Shown here in pieces: positions 8,095-15,668 of a DNA stretch of 64,000 bases. The notes under the pieces were generated by a model. The model saw only the letters and a program-made list of their open reading frames with translations, was not told the DNA's origin and did not search any database. The stretch lies in contig CAZGAQ010000027.1 of the NCBI GenBank assembly GCA_964523405.1, forward strand, positions 1 through 64,000. Direction: 5' to 3'. This stretch comes from CAZGAQ01 sp964523405. Its GTDB lineage: Bacteria; Planctomycetota; Phycisphaerae; UBA1845; Fen-1342. The position numbers were made by a program, and so were the translations under genes. Each line of letters begins with the position of its first letter. The first letter of the stretch is position 1.

Positions 8095-9267
8095 CTAGGG
8101 TTGAACTGGTGTTGTCTGCGGAGCGGCCGTCCCTTGACCCGCCGCAGGCTTGCTCTTCGGGCCGTCCGGGGCAGGCTGGGAGCTGGCGCCGCGGCCGTCG
8201 CGGGCCGGACGCTCGCGGTTCTGCCGGGCGAGCAGACGCTCAAAGTCGCCGGACTGCGTCGTGTCGAGCAGGGCCGTGATCTGATCCTTGGTCGTCTTGG
8301 CCAGTTCCGCCTTCGCTTCGGGCGTACGAGCTTTCGTTGCGCCGGATTGGGCCTGGCGGATGATCTCCTTCAACTTCTCCCGCTGGGCGTCATTGAGCTT
8401 GAGCTGTTTGGCAGCTTCGACGACCGCGCGCACGTCGGTCACTTGCGTGCCGCCGCGCGCGGCCGGTCCGCCCATCGTCTTGCGCAGCTCGGCGAGCTTG
8501 GTCTTCTGCTCGGGGGTCAAAAGCTGTTCCAGCTTCTGCATGAACTCGCCGCCGGGCGCTTGGCCACGAATCTGCTGTTCGAGTTCGGCGGCCTTGGCGG
8601 TGTCACCCTGCTCGCGCGCCTGGCGCATCTGCTCGCGCAGGGCCTGCATTTCGCGCATGCGCTCGGCGCCGGCGGCACGCTGTTCCGCCACCAGGGCGTC
8701 GTATTGCGTGCGCTGTTCCGGGGTCAGGTTCAGTTCCTCAGGCAGGCGCTGGAGGAGCTGACGCATCCCGCCGCCCGGCGCCTGGGTGCCGGGTGCCTGA
8801 TCCCGCAAAGTCTGGCGGAACTCCTCGAGCTTGGCTTGCTGGTTGGCGTCGAGCAGGGGCTGGAGTTCGCTGAGAAATTGGCGCACGGGCTGCCCAGGGC
8901 CGCCCAGGGCCTGCAACTGCTGGCGCAGCTCTTCCTCGCGCTCCTTGTTGCCGTCGCGGTGCGCCTCGGCGAACTGGCGGCGCAACTCGCGGCGCTCATT
9001 CTCCTGCCCGGCATTCTGCTCGAATTGCGCCTGGCACTTGGCGACCAGGGTGTCGCACTGGGTCTTCTGCTCCGGCGTCAGGTTCAGTTGGGGAAACAGC
9101 CGCTCGGCCAGGGCCTTGGGGGAGAGTGCCTGGCCGGGACCGCCGCCGCGCGCCGGTCGGCCGGCGCCGCGGCGCCCCTGACGCTGCGTTTCCCCGGTGT
9201 TGTCTTGTGCCTGCGTCATGGCGACCGCGGATAGGATGAGTACGCTGATCCACCAAGCCCGTCTCAT
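8095..9267 (-). CDS. Secreted Gln/Glu-rich protein with LTxxQ (Spy/CpxP-like) repeats
   Basis: A 390-residue protein with a clear signal peptide (MRRAWWISVLILSAVAMTQA) and a long, charged helical body. LTxxQ-type motifs occur at about residues 63 (LTPEQ), 181 (LTPEQ), 250 (LTPEQ) and 291 (LNDAQ), each starting a predicted helix. The spacing resembles several fused Spy/CpxP units. Spy and CpxP are periplasmic chaperones or stress sensors that bind unfolded proteins; the role here is inferred by likeness only. The ends are Pro/Gly/Arg-rich and probably disordered. No operon partner is visible. Confidence 0.7.
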   Translation of the reverse strand: MRRAWWISVLILSAVAMTQAQDNTGETQRQGRRGAGRPARGGGPGQALSPKALAERLFPQLNLTPEQKTQCDTLVAKCQAQFEQNAGQENERRELRRQFAEAHRDGNKEREEELRQQLQALGGPGQPVRQFLSELQPLLDANQQAKLEEFRQTLRDQAPGTQAPGGGMRQLLQRLPEELNLTPEQRTQYDALVAEQRAAGAERMREMQALREQMRQAREQGDTAKAAELEQQIRGQAPGGEFMQKLEQLLTPEQKTKLAELRKTMGGPAARGGTQVTDVRAVVEAAKQLKLNDAQREKLKEIIRQAQSGATKARTPEAKAELAKTTKDQITALLDTTQSGDFERLLARQNRERPARDGRGASSQPAPDGPKSKPAAGQGTAAPQTTPVQP

Positions 9268-9833
9268 AGGGGTCTCCTAACCAAGAATGGGGCGCCATGG
9301 CGCCGCACACGCCGGACCGTCAAGGCTAAACGCTCGTGCACGTCCGATCTTGCCGGAACATGGACGTACGGGCGATGTGGTCCATTCACAGCATACCGCG
9401 CTGCGTGCGGCGCGTCGCCGGGACGGCGACCGGCCCGTATGCGCGCCGTTCTCGACCGGCGGGTAGAGCTTGTGCGGCTAAGTGCTTTGCGGGGAACGGG
9501 TTGGCGTGCGTTTGGCGCCGGTGCGCGGAGACCCTTTTGGCGGGACGTCGGTACACGGAGGTATGCTCGGAGGGTGCGACGGCGCGCCGCGGTCGGCGGC
9601 GCGCGGGCCGAGATGCGCCGCGCCGCGCGACTGGCCCCGTGCTGCGCTGTGGGCGCCTGGAGTCGGTTGACCGGGTGTACCCGGACGGGTAGCATCCCCG
9701 TTTCCGTGTAGCCTGAGGTGGCGGCATCGACGCCTTCGTCCGGGTTCCGGGGGCGGCGCGGCGCCGCGGCGCGGGCGGGCGGGGCGGGGGGGGGGCGGTG
9801 GTTTGGCCCCCGCCGGCAGGGGTTGCGTTGGGC
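9268..9833. other. Non-coding or low-confidence stretch up to the scaffold gap
   Basis: About 566 bases with no convincing gene. Short open frames here are Arg-rich shadows of GC-rich sequence with no recognisable domain. From about 9740 the sequence turns into G/C-only runs (GGCGCCGCGG units, then a long G run), which are typical of poorly assembled ends. The last codons before the gap can be read as GLRW in the frame of the mtnA fragment beyond it. Confidence 0.5.
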
Positions 9834-9843
9834 NNNNNNNNNN
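9834..9843. other. Assembly gap (10 Ns)
   Basis: Ten consecutive Ns joining two contigs. The flanks are low-complexity GC runs. A round gap of 10 is usually a placeholder, so the true distance is unknown. Comparison with typical MtnA N-termini (RW-x8-DQ) suggests roughly 12 more bases are missing if the gene is continuous across the gap. Confidence 0.95.
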
Positions 9844-9978
9844 GACCAGACCCTCCTTCCCTCGGAGTGTCGCGAGATCCGCCTCGCCTCCCTGGAGGCC
9901 GTCCGGGCGGCCATCTGCGCGTTACGTGTCCGCGGCGCCCCCGCGATCGGGGTCTGCGCCGCCTTCGGCGGGGTGGGG
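9844..9978 (+). pseudogene. mtnA: Fragment of methylthioribose-1-phosphate isomerase (MtnA)
   Basis: Directly after the gap the frame reads DQTLLPSECREIRL, then AICALRVRGAPAIGVCAAFG. This matches the N-terminal region of MtnA, which has LDQ..LP and (V)RGAPAIG(V/I).AA.G. MtnA isomerises methylthioribose-1-phosphate in methionine salvage. Only about 45 codons are recognisable of a usual 340 or more. The sequence then dissolves into GC repeats and runs in frame into infA. It is either a broken gene or, more likely, a misassembly next to the gap; the latter is preferred because both flanks are low-complexity. Confidence 0.7.
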
Positions 9979-10056
9979 GGGGCGCCGCGGCGCCGCGGCG
10001 CTGCAGGGCGTGGCGGCGGGTGCGCTGTGTATGGCCGCAGGCAGTCAGGAGTTGCT

Positions 10057-10287
10057 TTGGCCAAGGAAGATGCAATTGTTCTCGACGCGGTCGTGTTGAA
10101 GGCGCTGCCCAACGCGATGTTTCTGGTCGAAGCGGATATCGCCGGCTCCGGCAAGCACGAAGTCCTGGCGCACGTCTCCGGCAAGATGCGCAAGCACTTC
10201 ATCCGCATTCTGCCGGGCGACCGCGTAACCGTGGAAGTCTCGCCCTACGATCTCAAGCGTGGCCGGATCACGTACCGGCAGCGTTGA
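10057..10287 (+). CDS. infA: Translation initiation factor IF-1
   Basis: A 76-residue S1/OB-fold protein: AKEDAIVLDAVVLKALPNAMF, then HVSGKMRKHFIRILPGDRVTVE, ending SPYDLKRGRITYRQR. It binds the ribosomal A site during initiation. The TTG at 10057 is chosen: AGGAG lies five bases upstream and the family's MAKED start follows immediately. The loop VEADIAGSGKHEVLAHV is a few residues longer than in E. coli IF-1. The frame stays open upstream through the mtnA fragment, but that fusion is an artefact. Confidence 0.93.
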   Translation: MAKEDAIVLDAVVLKALPNAMFLVEADIAGSGKHEVLAHVSGKMRKHFIRILPGDRVTVEVSPYDLKRGRITYRQR

Positions 10288-10408
10288 CCTGGTGTCGGGG
10301 GGCCCACCCGATAGCTTCGTTTCGCGTGGACGGTCGGTGCCGTGCTGGTGCAGCCCTGCGCGGCTGGTCGCGTCGTCGATGGGGGTGTGCGGACGAGAGT
10401 GCTGCGCG

Positions 10409-11917
10409 TCACCCCACCGAGGTGGCGCCGGTGTCGCCGGCCACTGCCACCGGTAACCGTGCCGCGGCCCGGGCGCGGCGCTGCTTGGTCCGGTGGCGCG
10501 ACGCCTTGGTCCATTTGCGAGCGACGTGCAGGGCATAGTCGTAGAGGAACAGCGGGGCGCGGAGGGCGAAACCGGCCATCTGGCGATAGGTCACCAGCTC
10601 GGTGTCGTTGAGGGTCTGCACGATGCGAGCGAGTTGGCGCGGGCGATACAGGAAGCGATTGCGGATCCGATCGCGGATGCGCAGCAGACGCGGGCGGTCG
10701 AAGCCCGGTGAGTAGACGTAGCCGTTGGGGCTGATGCGGTACCCGGGGGCGCCCTCGATCTCGCTTCGCAGGGGCGTGTACTTGTCGACGCGCAGGCGGT
10801 TCAGAGTGAGGGTGTGCAGGCCGAGGTCGCGGGCCAGATCCGCGATGTCCAGCATTTCTGCTTCGGTTTCGCCGAGGCTGCCATAGATGAAGTAGCCGTG
10901 ATAGAAGAAGGGGAAGTCCCGGAGCGTGTCGAAGGCGGCGCGCATTTGCGCGACGGTGAAGCCTTTGTGCAGTCGCGCGAGGGTTCGATCGCTGGCGGAC
11001 TCCAGCCCGAACAGGAGCAGGCGAAAGCCCGCCCGATAGGCCTTGTCGAGCATGCGTGGGAAGCGGGCGACCTCGATGCGCGCATTGGCCGAGTAACGCT
11101 TCTGGATGCCGCGTTCGAGCAGCAGATCACAGATGCGTTCCACGCGCTCGGGCTGCACGAAGAAGTTGTCGTCGGCGAACAGGATGGTCTGGGCGGGACT
11201 GGCGGCGATCTCATCGACGACCGACTCCGCCGACCGGGCCACGTACTCGCGTTTCTGTCCGAGCGGGTTCACGCTGAAGGTGCAGAAGGTGCATTTGTAG
11301 GGGCAGCCGCGCGACGACATGATCGTGTCGAATTCCATGGGCAGCAGGCGGACGCCGCGCAGGCTGGGATAGTACCGGCTGCGGCGCAGCGTGCGGTCCG
11401 GCGGCGCGATCTCGGCGATGTCCTGGAGCGGGCGATTGGCATTGTGGACGAGGGCACCGGCGCGGCGGTAGGACAGGCCGAGGATCTGGTCGTAGGGCCG
11501 GCCGGCGGCGAGCTCCTGGATCGTCTGCTCGCCTTCGCCGCGCACGACGGCGGTGATACTCGGGCAGCGGGTCAACAGCTCTTCGACCCGATCGGTTGCC
11601 TCGCGGCCGCCGACGATGATCGGCCGATCGGCCGGCAGTTGCCGGATGTAGTCGCACACCTGATCGAAGCGGGCTTTCCAGTACACGCTGATGCAGACCA
11701 GGTCGACGCCGGCGGTGATGAAGGCCGCCAGCTTCGCGGGGGCATGGAAGTTGCGCTCGTGCCTCAGGTCGATCAGGCTGATGCGTGGCACGTGCCCCTG
11801 CAGGGCGGTGGCGATGTACTCGAGGCCGGTTGGCGGCCACAGGTTGATGCCGGGTTCCTGATCTGTGGGATAGGGATACAGGCAGAGCGCGTGGCGGTAC
11901 TGCGGAGCAGATCCCAT
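10409..11917 (-). CDS. Radical SAM protein with N-terminal cobalamin-binding-like domain
   Basis: A 502-residue protein of the BchE-like/B12-binding radical SAM class. The first 150 residues form a Rossmann-like B12-binding domain (NLWPPTGLEYIATALQGH, IIVGGREATD, VVRGEGEQTI). The DxHxxG motif is not intact (DLRHERN), so cobalamin may not be bound through His. The radical SAM motif is CPYKCTFC (Cys205, Cys209, Cys212). The C-terminal third fits the oxidoreductase or methyltransferase relatives of this class. The substrate is unknown. AAGG lies 8 nt before the ATG. It is flanked by infA and by rseP. Confidence 0.83.
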   Translation of the reverse strand: MGSAPQYRHALCLYPYPTDQEPGINLWPPTGLEYIATALQGHVPRISLIDLRHERNFHAPAKLAAFITAGVDLVCISVYWKARFDQVCDYIRQLPADRPIIVGGREATDRVEELLTRCPSITAVVRGEGEQTIQELAAGRPYDQILGLSYRRAGALVHNANRPLQDIAEIAPPDRTLRRSRYYPSLRGVRLLPMEFDTIMSSRGCPYKCTFCTFSVNPLGQKREYVARSAESVVDEIAASPAQTILFADDNFFVQPERVERICDLLLERGIQKRYSANARIEVARFPRMLDKAYRAGFRLLLFGLESASDRTLARLHKGFTVAQMRAAFDTLRDFPFFYHGYFIYGSLGETEAEMLDIADLARDLGLHTLTLNRLRVDKYTPLRSEIEGAPGYRISPNGYVYSPGFDRPRLLRIRDRIRNRFLYRPRQLARIVQTLNDTELVTYRQMAGFALRAPLFLYDYALHVARKWTKASRHRTKQRRARAAARLPVAVAGDTGATSVG

Positions 11918-12164
11918 TCTGAGGCCTTCAGTTGATGTCTCGAGACGACCGCTTTCGCGGGTACACGCCCTGGCTCAGGCGAAGATTGTACCGGAATGTC
12001 CCGGATGATGTGGCCTGGTTTCGGAGGCGCGGCGAAGTTCCTCGGGCGCGCTCTCGGGTGGTGGGGTCGAATGAGGGTGGCGCGCTCCGATGGCGGCAGT
12101 GGGCGACGCGCGGCTTATCGGGGCGGGAATCGCGCCGGCCCGACGGCCGGCGGCGCATCCGGGG

Positions 12165-14414
12165 CTACAGGCTCCCCCCCAGCCACTTGCTGATGTCCTG
12201 GAAGGTCACGAAGAGGAAGCAAATCACGATTAGGGCCAGGCCGGCCAGGGTGGTGGCGACCTGCACCTTGATGCTGAGCGGCTTGCCGCGGATTTTTTCG
12301 AGCAGCAGAAAGACCATCATGCCGCCGTCGACGACGGGCAGGGGCAGGAAATTGATGACGGCGAGGTTGATGGAGATGAAGCCGAGGATGAAGAGCAGCT
12401 CGCCGAGGCCGGCTTCGGCCTGACGGTAGGCGAAGCGGAGAATGCCGATGGGGCCGGCGACGTGCTGGACGCCCACATTGCGTGTCAACATCCGTTCCGC
12501 GGTGCGGTAGACCTTCCACAGCTCGATCCGCGTCTGCGTGAGACCCATGGCCAGGGCCGTGAGCGGATTGCCCTCGGCGGAGACCCGGTCCACTTCGGGG
12601 GCCAAGTCCAGGGTATAGGCGTAGCGGACGCGCATCTGCCAGGGGTCGGTGTTGTCGCTGCGTACCGCGAACGTGGTCGTCTGCTTCTCCGGGGATGCCA
12701 GGTCCGTGGAATACTCGACGGTCACGCGCTGGCCGATGTGCTGCTCGAAGAGCAAACGGGCGGCCAGGGGTGAGGGCAGGCTGACGGACGGTCCACCCGG
12801 GACGGTGGCGCGCTCCTCGCCCGCGATCCGAATCAGGCGCGCCGTGGGAGGCAGGTTGAGCTCGTTGACGATGCTGCTGGGGACCGCCATCCGCGCGGTG
12901 TATTCCTCGGTTCCGGAGCGATAGCGGAGCGTGACCGTCCGGCCCGCGGCGGCGCGCAGCGCCTCGGCGAGTCCGGGCCACGTATGCACGGGCTGGGTGT
13001 CGACGGTGAGGATCTCCGCCCCGCGCGGCATCTGCAGCGTCGCGGCGGGCGAATCCTCGGCCACATCCGCGACGACGATCCGTTGCGACTCGGCCGCGAA
13101 GGCGATGCCCACCTTCGGATCGCTGGTGCCGAAAAGCTGGAACGGGCGGCGGGGGGTGACTTGCAGCGGCTGGCGCTGGCCGGCGCGCTCGACGACGACT
13201 GCGATGGCCTGGTCCGCACTGGCTCTCACGGAAGCGAGGATGTCGCCGTACAGCGGATTGGCGACGGTGCCCCACTGCACGATGACGTCTTCGGGTTCGA
13301 AGCCGGCCGCGAGGCCAGGGGAGTTGGGGAGCGCCTTCTCCACGATGCGACGCTGTCGCAGGCCCAGCAGGTCGGCCTCATCCAGACGCGCGGCGTCCGT
13401 TTGGGCCGGTCCGGCCGGTTCCAGCGTTAGCAGCGGTTGCTGCGCATAGTCGAGGGTCTGCACGGAGCCGTGGCCGTTGGGATCGGGGCGCTCCACGGTC
13501 AGCGTCACGGGGCGGCCGTGCGAGTTCTCGAAGGCGCCCAGAATCTGCAGGACGTTCTTCATGGGGGCGCCGTCGACCGCGACGATGCGATCGCCGGGCT
13601 GGGGACCGCCGGGCGTGCTGGCGCGGTCGGCGATCTCGGCGCGGAACATGGGCTGGATGCCCAGGGGTTCGCGCTCGCCGTTCTTGCGGCCATTCTGCAG
13701 CGTGAGGGTCAGGGGTTGGCCGGCGCGCTCCACCCGGAACTGCTGCTGCTCGCCGCCCAGGACCCAATTCATGACGAGGTCGTCGAAGGACTGGACACTG
13801 CTGTCGTCGATCGCGACCACGCGATCTCCAGGCAGCAGGCCGGCCGTGGCCGCCGGGCTGTCGGGGGAGACGGCGCCGATGCGGGCCGTCTGCATCTGCC
13901 GCCCGAAGCCCAGGAAGATCAGCGCGAAGAGCAGAATTGCGAACAGTGCGTTGAAGAGCACGCCCGCGGAGACGACGACCATGCGGCGACCGACGGACTT
14001 ATTGGGGAAGGAGCGCGGGTCATCGCCGGTCTTCACCTCCCCGGTCTCCTCGTTGATGATGATGTCGTCCTGCCCGAGCATCTTCACGTAGCCGCCGAAG
14101 GGGAGGGCGTTGAAGCAGTAATCGGTTTCGCCGTAGCCCTTGGCGGCCAGTTCCTCTGGCGAGTACGTCGGGCGGGGGCCGAACGTCACGCCCTCGCCGC
14201 GGCGATAGCCGACGAGGCGGTAGAAGAAACCGATGGCGAAGCGGTCCACGCGCACGCCCATCCACTTGGCGGCCAGGAAGTGGCCGAGTTCGTGGACGAA
14301 GATGATGATGGAAAAGCCCACGACGATCTGCACGATCAGCCAGCCGGTCTTCAGCCAGTCGGGTAGCGCGCTTTGGGCCAGGATTCCAGTCAGTCCACTC
14401 AACTCTGCAAGCAT
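12165..14414 (-). CDS. rseP: RseP/RIP-type site-2 zinc metalloprotease with multiple PDZ-like units
   Basis: A 749-residue membrane protease. The zinc motif HELGH is at residues 41-45 inside the first membrane helix, and the third-ligand motif reads NFLPLPVVDGG in a C-terminal helix. Between them lie about four PDZ-like units (starting near ARIGAVSPDSPAA, PQPGDRIVAVDG, ALPNSPGLAAGF and DVAEDSPAATL), against two in E. coli RseP of about 450 residues. It should cleave transmembrane substrates such as anti-sigma factors or signal-peptide remnants. The start overlaps the end of dxr by 16 nt; dxr-rseP is a widespread pairing. Confidence 0.92.
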   Translation of the reverse strand: MLAELSGLTGILAQSALPDWLKTGWLIVQIVVGFSIIIFVHELGHFLAAKWMGVRVDRFAIGFFYRLVGYRRGEGVTFGPRPTYSPEELAAKGYGETDYCFNALPFGGYVKMLGQDDIIINEETGEVKTGDDPRSFPNKSVGRRMVVVSAGVLFNALFAILLFALIFLGFGRQMQTARIGAVSPDSPAATAGLLPGDRVVAIDDSSVQSFDDLVMNWVLGGEQQQFRVERAGQPLTLTLQNGRKNGEREPLGIQPMFRAEIADRASTPGGPQPGDRIVAVDGAPMKNVLQILGAFENSHGRPVTLTVERPDPNGHGSVQTLDYAQQPLLTLEPAGPAQTDAARLDEADLLGLRQRRIVEKALPNSPGLAAGFEPEDVIVQWGTVANPLYGDILASVRASADQAIAVVVERAGQRQPLQVTPRRPFQLFGTSDPKVGIAFAAESQRIVVADVAEDSPAATLQMPRGAEILTVDTQPVHTWPGLAEALRAAAGRTVTLRYRSGTEEYTARMAVPSSIVNELNLPPTARLIRIAGEERATVPGGPSVSLPSPLAARLLFEQHIGQRVTVEYSTDLASPEKQTTTFAVRSDNTDPWQMRVRYAYTLDLAPEVDRVSAEGNPLTALAMGLTQTRIELWKVYRTAERMLTRNVGVQHVAGPIGILRFAYRQAEAGLGELLFILGFISINLAVINFLPLPVVDGGMMVFLLLEKIRGKPLSIKVQVATTLAGLALIVICFLFVTFQDISKWLGGSL

Positions 14415-15550
14415 CGGTTAACCTCTGCGCGCGCCCACGCGTCGTCGGCCAGCAGGTCCGCCAGGGTCGGCGCCGCGCGGTGCGTGCGCCGCGCGCAGAC
14501 CTGCTCGGTCACGGTCACAATCCGCCCGCACGGAATCCGGCCGGCGCGAAAATGCTCGACGGCGGCCTCGTTGGCCGCATTCAGCACGGCGCCAGCGTTA
14601 CCGCCCTGCCGGGCGGCCGCATAGCCTAATCGTAGCGCGCCGAAGCGCGTAAAGTCGGGGGGCTCGAAGTGCAGGGCGCGGGCCCGGCTCCAGTCGAGCG
14701 TCTCGGCGATCCCAGGGACGCGCCGCGGGTACGTCAGCGCATACTGAATCGGCGTCTTCATGTCCGGTGTGCCGAGCTGCGCGATCAGCGAGCCGTCGCG
14801 GAACTCGACCATCGAGTGCACGATCGATTCCGGGTGGATCAGGACATCGATCTGGTCGGCGGGGAGTCCGAACAGCCAGTGGGCCTCGATGATTTCCAGG
14901 GCCTTGTTCATCATCGTGGCGCTGTCGATGGTGATCTTGGGGCCCATCGACCAGGTCGGGTGCTGCAAGGCGTCGGCGAGCGTGGCCTGGTCCATGCGCT
15001 CCTTCGTCCAGGCGCGGAACGGGCCGCCGGACGCCGTCAGGTGGATGCGCCGCACGTCCTCGCGCCGCCCGGCCTGCAGGGCCTGGAAGACGGCTGAATG
15101 CTCACTGTCCACCGGGATGAGCGCGCCGCCCCGCTCGGCGGCCAGCGGCATGAGCAGCGCGCCGGCGACGACCAGCGATTCCTTGTTCGCCAGACCGACG
15201 TCGATCCCGCGCGCCACAGCCGCGAGGGTGGCCGGCAGGCCGGCGGCGCCCACGATGGCGGCCAGCACGAAATTCGCGTCCGTCTGCTCGACCAGCTCAA
15301 CGAGTCCGGCCGCACCTGTCAGCACCCGCGTGCCCGGGGGGCAGGCCCGCCGCAAGTCGGCGACACAGGCGTCGTCGGCGATGGCGATGGCGGGGACACG
15401 GAAGCGCACGGCCTGCTCGGCGAGCTGCGACCACTGGCGGTGGGCGGCCAGGCCGACGACCGTGATTTCGTCGGGCAGGGCGGCGGCGACATCCAGGGCG
15501 GAGCAGCCGATGGAGCCCGTTGAACCGAGCACGATTACGCGTTTGTGCAT
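14399..15550 (-). CDS. dxr: 1-deoxy-D-xylulose 5-phosphate reductoisomerase
   Basis: A 383-residue enzyme with the NADPH-binding start VIVLGSTGSIGCSALD. Later are GLANKESLVVAG, PVDSEHSAVFQAL, LTASGGPFR and HPTWSMGPKITIDSATMMNK, all diagnostic for Dxr/IspC. It converts DXP to MEP in the non-mevalonate isoprenoid pathway. The ATG at 15550 directly precedes the Rossmann strand; the frame open to 15601 adds no homologous sequence. Its 3' end overlaps rseP by 16 nt, so the two are probably coupled. Confidence 0.95.
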   Translation of the reverse strand: MHKRVIVLGSTGSIGCSALDVAAALPDEITVVGLAAHRQWSQLAEQAVRFRVPAIAIADDACVADLRRACPPGTRVLTGAAGLVELVEQTDANFVLAAIVGAAGLPATLAAVARGIDVGLANKESLVVAGALLMPLAAERGGALIPVDSEHSAVFQALQAGRREDVRRIHLTASGGPFRAWTKERMDQATLADALQHPTWSMGPKITIDSATMMNKALEIIEAHWLFGLPADQIDVLIHPESIVHSMVEFRDGSLIAQLGTPDMKTPIQYALTYPRRVPGIAETLDWSRARALHFEPPDFTRFGALRLGYAAARQGGNAGAVLNAANEAAVEHFRAGRIPCGRIVTVTEQVCARRTHRAAPTLADLLADDAWARAEVNRCLQS

Positions 15551-15668
15551 GGGGCCGTAGTATAAAGCGGCGCGAGCCGGGGGCGAATGGGGGCCGTCCA
15601 CCGACCGCGGGGATACACAGAAAACGACGGGGCGGCGGCGTGCGGCGGAGGTCCGCGATCGGTATAGC

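Noticed and set aside
9336..9711. Overlapping small ORFs before the gap
   Set aside because: They are Arg-rich in all frames with no domain and border low-complexity, poorly assembled sequence.
9718..10287. A continuous frame fusing the mtnA fragment to infA
   Set aside because: infA has its own ribosome-binding site and start at 10057. The fusion crosses an N gap and GC repeats.
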